This document shows positions 44,483-64,000 of a stretch of DNA of 64,000 bases, piece after piece. Numbering within the stretch: the stretch's first letter is position 1; each line of letters starts with the position of its first letter. The notes beneath the pieces were generated by a model. That model saw only the letters and a program-made list of their open reading frames with translations, was not told the DNA's origin and did not search any database. The stretch comes from Procambarus clarkii (lineage: Eukaryota; Arthropoda; Malacostraca; Decapoda; Cambaridae): NCBI RefSeq assembly GCF_040958095.1, contig NC_091173.1, positions 21,259,033-21,323,032 on the forward strand, in the 5' to 3' direction. Position numbers and translations under genes: made by a program.

Positions 44483-45560
44483 ATGGGAATCACTTGCGAC
44501 GACAGGGATAATTGTTCCATTTTGGTCCTTTGTATAAGTGTGTACATGGTAGCTAATTGTAGTGCCGCTAGCTGTAGTGCCGCTAGTTCTGTTTGTGTGG
44601 GGGTCGGCCAGTTGTTTAACCGGAACTTTCAAAAACATAGGAGGAATAATATTTTGCGATTCAAAGTCTGCTCTTCATGCAATCGAAAACTTCTGGAAGA
44701 TCGACAGCAAGAACTTCATATTAGCAATTATAAATTACCTAATTGCTGCACAGAGTAAAGGGTTTCGAATCCCCTTTTTATGGATACCAGCACATATAAA
44801 TATAATCCATCATAATGACACAGATATTGCAGCCAAATTAGCATGAAACAAAGATAAAGTTGAATTAGACCAAGGGATCTCCATCTCTGCTGTCAAAACT
44901 ATATTGTTCCAAACACTCAGGTCTGATAGGAGAGAAATTACTGACTCCCAACGACCTGAAAGCACCAGTATAAAAAGCTATGATTTGTTCAGATCTGAAA
45001 CCTATGTTTATGGGCAGCACAAAACGTCCACCAGACTGTGCGACACAGTAGTTGCCAGGATCAGGTTGGGTTACCGTTACCTGTGGCAGGTGGCTACAGG
45101 TGACGGATCTCCCAATCCTGAGCACTGCAGGTGCAAACTCTGTGAGCAGGAACTGGAACATGATCTCCCACACTACATCACCGAATAACGAGTTATCAGA
45201 CCCATTGGCATGAGGTACCTGGAGCTTTGCAATTACTTTATTCGCTCTCGAGTTATTGAGGATATGGTCATATTGCACCCAAAATTTGTCAGTGCAGGCC
45301 ATTGAACATATGGCCCTGTATGACTAACCATCCTGCGGGATGGGGACTTTTAGTATCACTTACTTTATTCACGCTTGTGTTCATGATGATATCCTCATAT
45401 TGTACCTAGAGTTTGTCAGTGCAGACTACTTATCACATCCCTCTGTACGACTAACCATCCTGTGTGATGGGGATTTTTTTAGCATCACGTAGGTAGCATT
45501 TTGACACACTGTACTTCCCTTCGTCTAGGGCAGCTGCACAAATGCAGATGTAGCTAAATG
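44483..45560 (+). mobile_element. RNase-H LINE copy with inverted 5' segment
   Basis: From about 44600 the plus strand encodes DSKSALHAIENFWKIDSKNF, IPFLWIPAHIN and, at 44870-45190, SETYVYGQHKTSTRLCDTVV, ARIRLGYRYLWQVATGDGSP and CKLCEQELEHDLPHYITE, a CCHC-like C-terminal finger. The 3' UTR has CCATCCTGCGGGATGGGGAC. 44483-44595 is the preceding part in reverse (minus strand: ADPHTNRTSGTTASGTT). Catalytic frames interrupted. Confidence 0.75.
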
Positions 45561-47670
45561 TATTAATAAAAAAAAAGCGTGTGCATGATCCTGTCACGAG
45601 AAGTTTGGCCAGTGTCGACGTTGGATTCTCACTATTGACGACGATTGTTTCCCCATTGTCTCACAATATTCAGGAAATGAAGAAAGATTTGGAATCAGGA
45701 TGGTTCTTTGTCATGACGCGTGAGGCTGAATTAAACACCCAATGAGCGATGCGTTTGTTTTATTAATGTTCTAAGTGTCTAATGAAACCTGTACAGATTA
45801 GAATTTTGATCATTGAAGGATAAGTTCTAGGAATGTGTTCGAGACTCAAGACTACATACAGTGCATTGTAGAGTGATTGATTTTCGTGGAAGGATAAAGA
45901 TGAGACGAAGGTTAGAAGGGATGTCAAGCCTGGCCTCCTAGGCTTCCCCAGGATGAATGTAGCGTGAAGACTAATAATAATAAACAACAGGTTTTTTGAT
46001 GGTCCTATAATATCCCTGATCCTGTATACAAATAGTTATATATTAGCGAAAAGACCATCACTGTATAATAGTTGTAACTATTAATTAAAATTAAAAATCT
46101 CTGCAACCAGGTGACATTATAATTATAAGGTATGCAGGATGGATGTAATTGTTAATGCAATAAACTCCGTTGAGGTCAGATAAAGATCTTTTGGGGCCTC
46201 TGTAATCCTATTTTGCCCCATGTAATCCTATTTTGTGCTATCGCTCACAGGATGGGGTACATAATAGTGTTGATGTTTCCAGCAACAACAATCAAATCAA
46301 GTGATGATATGTGGCCATCCTGGCTAAGTGCTTTCTTGTGATAACTGCTTGGTGAAGTCACCTATAGTCGTGAGAAATCTAACCTAGAGAGAAGTGACCA
46401 TCACCAGCAAAAAAACGATTTCTATATGCCGGTTTTTACCCATTTTGCTATAGGCAAACATTGAGAAAATTGGTGATTAGCTACTGCTGAAAATAGTTAC
46501 ATAAAAATTTACTAAACTGGTTTTCCTCATATGATCAAAACATGGAATGGAAACATCATTGCCTAGAAGTATTACGCTTCGGTCACTCGTGTTTAAACCA
46601 TAGAAATGATGAAAATAAACCCTGCCCCTTACTGTTCTACTTTCATTGGTCCGCTGAGTCTTGTATCTTTACACGACCTTTTGCCTTAAGGTCATGAGAG
46701 ACCCTACATCTCCTGCATTGCTCAGAGACAAATTATTCAGTCAAAAGCTCATTTTATGCCTTATCCTAATTGTTTTTTGTCTGGAACATTACCACGCCAT
46801 TCGATTTACAACAAGGTCCTCAAAATTTGCTGTAAACAGTCGAACAGTTTAGAATTAATGCCCCGTTATTAATCCTCCCTTCCCCTGGGCTCGAACCCTT
46901 GTAAACTTGTGTCCTGCTCCCGAAAGGGCATCTCCAATATTAATTTAATTAACTTGAATAAAGTTGCAAATTAAAAAGGCTTTGTAGTTAATTCTGGCTA
47001 TATAACTTGATAAAGTATAAAAATATGTATTGTAAATATAAAGCACATCAACTTTATATATAATATTTTTTTTGTTTAAAACAATGAGTACAAATGAGAA
47101 AATGTGTTGTTTTGCCCCGATAAAAAAAGAAACTATAGTTAAATAACATTTGATGAACCAGTTCCTGATCACAGATGACATCAAGAGCCTGTTAAGGGCC
47201 ATTAGCATGCAGATGAAATCATAAACCACACTGGGCCAGCCAGAGGCTTAGGGCCCGCGCAGGAATATCCCTGAAAAAAAAATACGTGTCTCATTTTAAT
47301 TACGACCCGAGGCATCTATAGCACGTGGATATAGTGTCTCGGGACACTATATCCACGTCCAAGTAACATAATGAAATAGTAAATCAATAAATTGTCACAA
47401 TGATAGTCATGAAATATCAGTAAATTTGAGTAAACCGAACCTCAATTATTTCATGCATGAGGGAGACGTGAGTTTGGTAGCACCTGTGAACCATGGTATT
47501 TTTTCCACCTTGGTTGACAGCTGGAAACAAATGATAGCGACCAAGGTTGGTTGCCTCATATGTACAAGTCGCCACCATCTCGTCTGCTTCACTCCACTCC
47601 ACTCCTTACTCTGGTAAGATGAAGACGTATCAGTTATAATATTATATAAGTTTCCTCATTAAAACACACA
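45560..47670. other. Non-coding spacer
   Basis: No gene identified. A minus-strand frame near 47417-47602 (NLGRYHLFPAVNQGGKN) reads like protein but has no splice or family support. 46195-46245 contains a direct duplication of TGTAATCCTATTTTG. Confidence 0.35.
47323..47358. repeat. Perfect 16-bp hairpin
   Basis: ACGTGGATATAGTGTC, loop TCGG, then GACACTATATCCACGT. Confidence 0.8.
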
Positions 47671-47676
47671 TATTAC

Positions 47677-47678
<2 letters not shown>

Positions 47679-47756
<78 letters not shown>
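47679..47756. repeat. (TA)n microsatellite
   Basis: About 77 bp of TA. Confidence 0.95.
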
Positions 47757-47758
<2 letters not shown>

Positions 47759-48834
47759 ACAGTGTCACGTTACCCCCATATTCAATATTTTTTCCCTCAT
47801 TGTGCTAATTTACACCTTTTTATTCATTCATAATGATTCAGGGTTATCATATTTACCTATTTATGTGTCGACTAAATCAGTTTGAGTACCTTCATTGGCC
47901 CTTGTGGGTAGAGAGGTTAAATAAATATCATAATTGCAATGATAATTATCATAACTGAATCAATTACTAATCAATGTATTGGCAAAAACAAATAGCTTGT
48001 ATATGCTCTTCAGCCTACATATTTTACATGAACGAGAATTTATGGTCGTTTTGAAAATTACTCGTGAATACTCTGCACTTAAACTGAAAAAGCTTCAGGA
48101 ACTAGAAGTGAAACTAAGTTGTCCATTGAGTGAATAAACTCACCTTAGTCTCCCTCCAGATGGTATTCTGGACAGGTTTAATTTTTCATTGACATTTAAT
48201 AGCAGTTGACGTAGTACGAATCATTTTCATATTCATTTTAAAGATGAATATAAAAATAACGTATATGTGTGAGATGTGTAGCCATATGGACAGGGTAGAC
48301 GGTGTGAGAGGATGAACTGATAGCTATATCAGCTAATGTCTACGGAGAGATAAGGGGGTAACCGGAATATTGACGAAGTTCTCACAGTTAGCATTCAACT
48401 AGGCTACCAGTCTCTGGCCGTTCAGCTTGTGGCGGGGAATTAGATTCCTGTGAAATGTAAAGTGTGAACAAAGACACACAATACAAAGCATTACAACATG
48501 TACACTGCACTATGTTGAATACTATTTTATTGTTAGTGATAAAATACCGGAAATTCTTGTGCTGAAATTGTTTTTGCTTTTATTTTATTAAGTAAAATAT
48601 GTAAAGAAAGTATAAACATTGTAGAACCTAACCAACTCTGTATCACTGTACATACTTCCTGCAAAACGTCCATTACACTATAATATATACAAAGTTGAAA
48701 TATGATATAAAGTTTTATCTTAACTCAACTATAGATCTAGAATGTTGTTAATTTACATAGCAGTGAACACAGTAGTTACTTTTGCTGTTCCGTTACTGCT
48801 ACTTGTACTAATAATACTGTATCTACTGGTACTA

Positions 48835-48940
<106 letters not shown>

Positions 48941-49049
48941 ACTTCTAAAGCAAAATAATCTTAGCTTTAGAAGTGAAGAAATAAATTAATAGTAAGAAAA
49001 TAAATATCACAAAAATAATATTGAATGCAGATATATAATGTACTTGTGA

Positions 49050-49415
49050 CCAACCCGCCCTCTTACAAATTAGGTCGCTTTTCGCTGGTATGCACTACGA
49101 CCAAATATCGACGTAATTCAAAATATAATTTTTTTTCCAAATAAATTTTGGATTTTTATTTTTCCAAAACAGCAAGTTAAGGGTCCTCTGGTAGGTTAGG
49201 AGGGCAGGAAGTTCTCCTAAGGTTTTAAAACGTCATGAAAATCATTAATTGAAAGTTTTTCTCGTAACCTAGCAGCCTAAGCCAGAGGACCCAAAACAGA
49301 AAACTGGATACATCACTTTCGTGAGCCGATTTTTAATTTGAATTCGTGGATTTTTAGCCTGAGTGCCCATACCAGCGAAAAGCGACGTAATTTGTAACAG
49401 AACGGACAAACAGTG
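49050..49415. mobile_element. Inverted-repeat element with GTCGCTTTTCGCTGGTATG ends
   Basis: TTACAAATTAGGTCGCTTTT + CGCTGGTATG near 49065 is mirrored by CATACCAGCGAAAAGCGACG + TAATTTGTAA near 49365-49402. The interior has a block with GAGGACCCAAAACAGAAAAC. Non-coding, MITE-like. It lies just upstream of paralogue 2 exon 1. Confidence 0.7.
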
Positions 49416-49608
49416 CACAGACCAGTATTATAATTAACTCATGATCATACATGGAACTAAATTAGAATAATGCGCTCAACTCAACTGTGATTTTGCTGAA
49501 TTTTGCAGTGATAAATAGACCTTTTTGCAGCAGTTGTGGGAGTCGCTCGGTGACTGAGTGGTTGGGTGGCCGGCCAGTAGGCGAGTGTGGTCTCACAGGG
49601 TAAACGCC

Positions 49609-60240
<10,632 letters not shown>

Positions 60241-60350
60241 CCTTCTCCTCTTCTTGTTTCACACTGCAGAGACGTCCAATTTATGTATTCATGAAGCTTA
60301 AACATCTAACTAATATTTATATTTGTTTTTTCAATAACGCCAATAGCCAA

Positions 60351-60351
<1 letters not shown>

Positions 60352-60434
<83 letters not shown>

Positions 60435-60472
60435 TATGTGTGTGCATATATGTGTGTGTGTGTGTGTGTGTG
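60352..60472. repeat. (TA)n and (TG)n microsatellite
   Basis: About 80 bp of TA followed by a TG-rich run, about 110 bp past the paralogue 2 stop codon. Confidence 0.95.
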
Positions 60473-60704
60473 CATGTATGAATTTAGGAGACACCAATTA
60501 GCCTGTGGGATTTGAAAACTTGTTAACTGGTTGAAAATCGTTTCTGATGTCCATTTGGCTGCACTAATTAGTGAATAACACTATTGTAATTTAAGATTCC
60601 AAATACCTAAACAAAAGTGTATTATTTAAATGCAGGTCTATATTCCCATGGAGTTTTATTCTTTAGCAATAGGCCTAAAACTATATAACACAATGAAATC
60701 ACAG

Positions 60705-61135
60705 TGGCGTAATATATCAATGAAAATCATTTGGAGGGACTTGAACCCGTACCCTGGTGACTCCTAGATGCCTCTCTTAACCAACTCGGCCACGATGGTA
60801 CAAAAGTTGACCAACCCAGAACTCTACTGAGTCTTCTGGGAAGTTCTGGAAGTTCAAACAGGGGGCCTAACCAAGGTTTCCGGGCAAGGCCCGAAACACT
60901 GGTTTGCCTAGAGAAATACACAGTAGGCATGAGTGTGGTTGGGTTGGCTAGAAAACCCTGGATTGAGGCCTCCAGAACTTCCCAGAGGACTTAGTAGAGT
61001 TCGGGGATGGTCAACTTTTGTACCATCGTGGCCGAGTCGGTTATGGCAGGCGTCTGGGAATCATCAGGGTACGAGTTCAAGATCCTCCAAATGATTAGAG
61101 GGACTTCAAGTTGCCTCAAAATGATTTTCAATAGC
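60705..61135. mobile_element. Inverted pair of tRNA-like sequences forming a foldback
   Basis: The right arm (about 61010-61100, plus) has ACCATCGTGGCCGAGTCGG (A box) and GTACGAGTTCAAGATCCTCC (B box). The left arm (about 60728-60810) is the same on the minus strand, with GTACGGGTTCAAGTCCCTCC. The arms continue inward through CCAGAACTTCCCAGA and outward to AAATGATTTTCA. Middle, unpaired: 60858-60960. Acceptor stems do not close, so these are tRNA-derived, not tRNA genes. Confidence 0.7.
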
Positions 61136-61374
61136 TATAAAATAGACTGCCTGTCCAAAGTAGGAGGCTGCACACTTCTGACTAGCCTCATCCAACTTTA
61201 CAGCTTGAAACATAAAGGGTATGGGAGTGTCATAGGCCAGTCAGGATCGGTCCAAGTGTAATGCTTTAACAAATATCGGGATCAACAGTCTCCTTCTCCA
61301 ACTCTGCAATTTTCATGAAGACTAAAATGAAATCTGGTGTTGTGATTTCCGTAGATTTATTATGCTTACTTTCG

Positions 61375-61655
61375 CAGGCTAGTGAACATATGGCCCTGTA
61401 TGACTAACCATCCTGCGAGATGGAGACTTTTAGTATCACTGCTACCTTATTTACTCTTGTGTTGATGATATCCTCATAATGCACCCAGAGTCTGCCAGTG
61501 CAGACTACTTATCACATGCCTCTGTATAGCTAACCATCCTGTGTGATGGGGATTTTTTAGCACCACGTTGCTAGCTTTTTGACACTCTGTACTCCCCTTC
61601 ATATAGTCTAGGATAGCTGCACAAATGAAAAAAGTACCTAAATGTGTTAATAAAC
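61375..61655 (+). mobile_element. RNase-H LINE 3' UTR only
   Basis: CCATCCTGCGAGATGGAGAC, TGATGATATCCTCATAATGC, CCATCCTGTGTGATGGGGAT and TACCTAAATGTGTTAATAAA. A strongly 5'-truncated copy. Confidence 0.75.
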
Positions 61656-61674
61656 AAAAATTCCAAATTTTCTA

Positions 61675-61875
61675 AGAGAAAGGAAGATAGGGAAGAGAGA
61701 GAGAAAGTGAAAGATAAGGGGGGGGGGATGTTGTGGGAGAAGGGGGTAGGACAAAGTGGAGGGCGGGATAGGGGGGTAGTAGTGGGGGAGAGGGGGAGAA
61801 AGAGATGAGCTAGAGAGAATAGTGAAATTGGGAGAGAGTAAGAGAGAGAGGGGGGGGGGAGTGGGAGGAGAGAGA
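61675..61875. repeat. Purine-rich (G/A) low-complexity tract
   Basis: About 200 bp almost free of C on the plus strand, with G8-G9 runs (GGGGGGGGG) and GAGAGAGAG blocks. May form triplex or G-quadruplex structures; none demonstrated. Confidence 0.85.
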
Positions 61876-62459
61876 GACGCTGTTACCCATCTTGAAATGT
61901 AGACTATGATGGGTCACATAGTTTGTGTAAAGATCTGAGTATGCAACATTAAGAATCTGTCTCGCAGGATAGTTAGTCAAACATGGGCATGTGATCGAAC
62001 GTGCTCGAACGTCTGGTTCTTCCTGGCCATGAATCTGATCGAATTGCACGTACCCCTAGTACCTTCCTGGAGTAATAGAGGTTATCGATATGTATATTTA
62101 ATACGAGGAGCCAGACATGTGTTTGGCACAGACATGTGTTTCAGTAGACTGCAATAGCCTCTAGACGCTAGATGTTCAAAATCTGACAACTGGTCCTTTC
62201 TACAGCACTATAATCTTTTAAGAAACTCATATCTGTTCTATTTCATATTTCATATGGAAGAGGAAAGATATCTAAAACCTCTTGCTTTATCCTTAAACTT
62301 GAGCTTGCAATGATTTTTATATGCAAAAAAATCGCCCGCAGATTCCATTGAATTTGCGCGTTGCACCCAGCGAAAGAACACAGATAGCGGACTAAATAAA
62401 CAAACACAATACCCCCGCCTTTCTTTGGAGGCTCAGATTTACAAAACAAAAGCGCATGA

Positions 62460-62615
62460 AATTGAACTGAAATTGAAATAAGTTTATTGAGGTAAAATAC
62501 GCACAAAGGGATGAGGTAGCTCAAGCTATTCTCACCCCGTTCAGTACATCGGTGTTAATACATACATATACACACATCACAAACAATAAACATATTACCA
62601 AACATTCTGAGACCC
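62460..62615 (+). repeat. Dispersed repeat, TTTATTGAGGTAAAATAC family
   Basis: Close copy of 40310-40475 (AAGTTTATTGAGGTAAAATA, GATGAGGTAGCTCAAGCTAT, CCCGTTCAGTACATCG). Confidence 0.7.
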
Positions 62616-63120
62616 CCACAACCACGCGAAAACAAATATTTTACTTGGTGATAACATGCGTTTCCTGACGCATTTGTCGAGCCTCACGTGCTGAGACGGG
62701 CAGGCTTCCACAAATTCCTACTCCAAAACACGCTTTACATTGTGCATTTTAAACATTAGCATTGTTATATATACTCTAAACAAAATAAAACAATTTAGAA
62801 GTCATTGGTAACAATATTTGAAAATTATTTTTTTTATCTTTGAACAATACTAAAAAAGTATAATACAAATGTTGACTGCGGTTGCGTGTGTGATGTATTC
62901 TGGGTGCGGAGACCGGCCAAGAATGTCTGCACGCTTGCCGGGAAGGTGCCTCCGAGCGCAGGGAGGTTGGCCCGGGGTGGGTGGTGATGTCTTGGTGGCA
63001 GTCACCATGTTGATCTTAGGCTTTATCCACGCTCACCAACCACAATTCACTACAAACATTCTGACCACCACCCACGCCCACCAACCAAGCACGCTCCCAA
63101 GCCAAACATAAACCCAAGCA
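62616..63120. other. Non-coding stretch with a G+C-rich island
   Basis: 62880-63000 is G+C-rich (CGAGCGCAGGGAGGTTGG). A frame at 62869-63111 is open but unsupported. Possibly a promoter-proximal region of a gene beyond the window. Confidence 0.25.
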
Positions 63121-63127
63121 CACTCTT

Positions 63128-63262
63128 CAACCACCACTCATACCCATCTACTACCACCAACCACCACTCATACCCATCTACTACCACCAACCACCACTCA
63201 TACCCATCTACTACCACCATCCACCACCTCACACCCATCTACTACCACCAACCACCACTCAC
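63128..63262 (+). repeat. 30-bp tandem array
   Basis: Four to five units of ACCACCACTCATACCCATCT + ACTACCACCA. Confidence 0.85.
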
Positions 63263-63269
63263 ATCCCAG

Positions 63270-64000
63270 ATAGCCTTGCCATATTACAACAGGTCCTTCG
63301 TGCGTACTTAACAATCTCTGTGCAGCAGTGTCCGGCCTGGCTTCCAAGGCAACTTCACTGTGTCCAGTTACTGGCACTCTCCTAAAAGCGTACGTTTAAA
63401 CGGTACACAGGAGTTACCAACATAGGTCGTATTCTAATTACTAAAACGGTAAATATATTTTAGATTGGCTTAGGTTGTGTGTAAGGTACGATAGGTCGTG
63501 TTAGGCTATATAAGGTTTGTTTAGGTTTTGTAAAATTAGGTTAAGTTTTGTTTAGTAAGGTTAGATAGTGTTTGTAAACACAGTGTAGTGTTAGATAGTG
63601 TTTAAAATCGGATGGTGAGCCCTAATATGTACGTAATCTGTCCCTTAAGGTTGTGGTGTTAACCACATCAATTAAGTATTTATTTTTATTCTTTTAATAC
63701 GACCCATTATTTTTCATTAATTATATATTATTGAAACGCATGGAATAAATTGTCTATTACCGTCGGAAATGTAACTATTATCAATATTAATATTAATATC
63801 AATATATTATTGTCAATATTACTTTTATAATAGGCGCATTTATGTAGTTTAATTGTAAACATTGTGCTTAATTCTTAAAGTTCTGTGTTAGAAGAAAACT
63901 AATGAAATCTGTTACTCTTGACTAATGCAGAAAAGACAACGACAGTTTTTGTTAACCTACCTTTTGTGAAAAGTAATGAATGGTCCAAAAATTGTAGCTG
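63270..64000. other. AT-rich end of window
   Basis: No gene recognised. 63475-63600 has many scattered TTAGG/TTAGGTT words but no regular array. Confidence 0.35.

Noticed and set aside
60728-61100. tRNA(Leu/Ser) genes
   Set aside because: A and B boxes are present but the acceptor stems do not pair and the anticodon arm is not convincing; they sit in an inverted repeat.
62869-63111. An 80-codon plus-strand frame in a G+C island
   Set aside because: No family, no clear signal peptide, runs into the tandem array; could be promoter-type DNA instead.

Overview
The window looks like nuclear DNA of a decapod crustacean, most likely an astacidean (crayfish or lobster group). It is AT-rich, intron-rich and packed with dinucleotide microsatellites, degenerate non-LTR retrotransposons and short SINE-like repeats of types I associate with decapod genomes. 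That placement comes from repeat style and gene structure, not from a database search. No prokaryotic, viral, Polinton, LTR-element or CRISPR features were seen.

Three multi-exon host genes can be assembled. (1) A RING-finger gene on the minus strand, coding exons 10728-10978, 8976-9044, 8583-8736 and 6657-7170: an N-terminal C3HC4 RING, a short charged helix and a long acidic tail. All splice junctions are phase 2, but exon 3 has one base too many. (2) An MFSD6-like major-facilitator transporter, paralogue 1, on the minus strand with six coding exons from 28006 down to 18582. (3) A second MFSD6-like transporter, paralogue 2, on the plus strand with six coding exons from 49609 to 60240. The two transporters are head-to-head, about 21.6 kb apart. 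Their exon lengths are nearly identical (64/64, 1052/1055, 175/175, 240/240, 155/156, 116/125 nt), the intron phases match, and both carry a glycosylated extracellular loop with ten conserved cysteines. Paralogue 1 lacks one base in exon 5, so the consensus as given is frameshifted there. A possible 64-residue single-pass membrane peptide lies at 123-317 (minus).

The rest is mainly repeats. 1.2-4.7 kb holds several LINE relics (ORF1-like, RT, RNase H) and a 60-bp tandem array. 12.5-20.7 kb holds an RT relic, tandem arrays of 28 and about 33 bp, a palindromic retroposon, unclassified mid-copy repeats and an endonuclease relic. 26.8-34.2 kb holds the 27-bp, 20-bp and 37-bp minisatellites and many tRNA-derived SINEs. 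34.4-52.8 kb holds (TA)n tracts, inverted-repeat elements and one RNase-H-bearing LINE family (five copies in the window). The most interesting non-genic patterns are two families of micro-SINEs about 60 bp long, one sitting exactly on an exon acceptor, and a palindromic short element whose copies have 11-16 bp target duplications, one of them 20 bp upstream of another exon. Domain and splice calls were made by eye; no alignment or database search was run.
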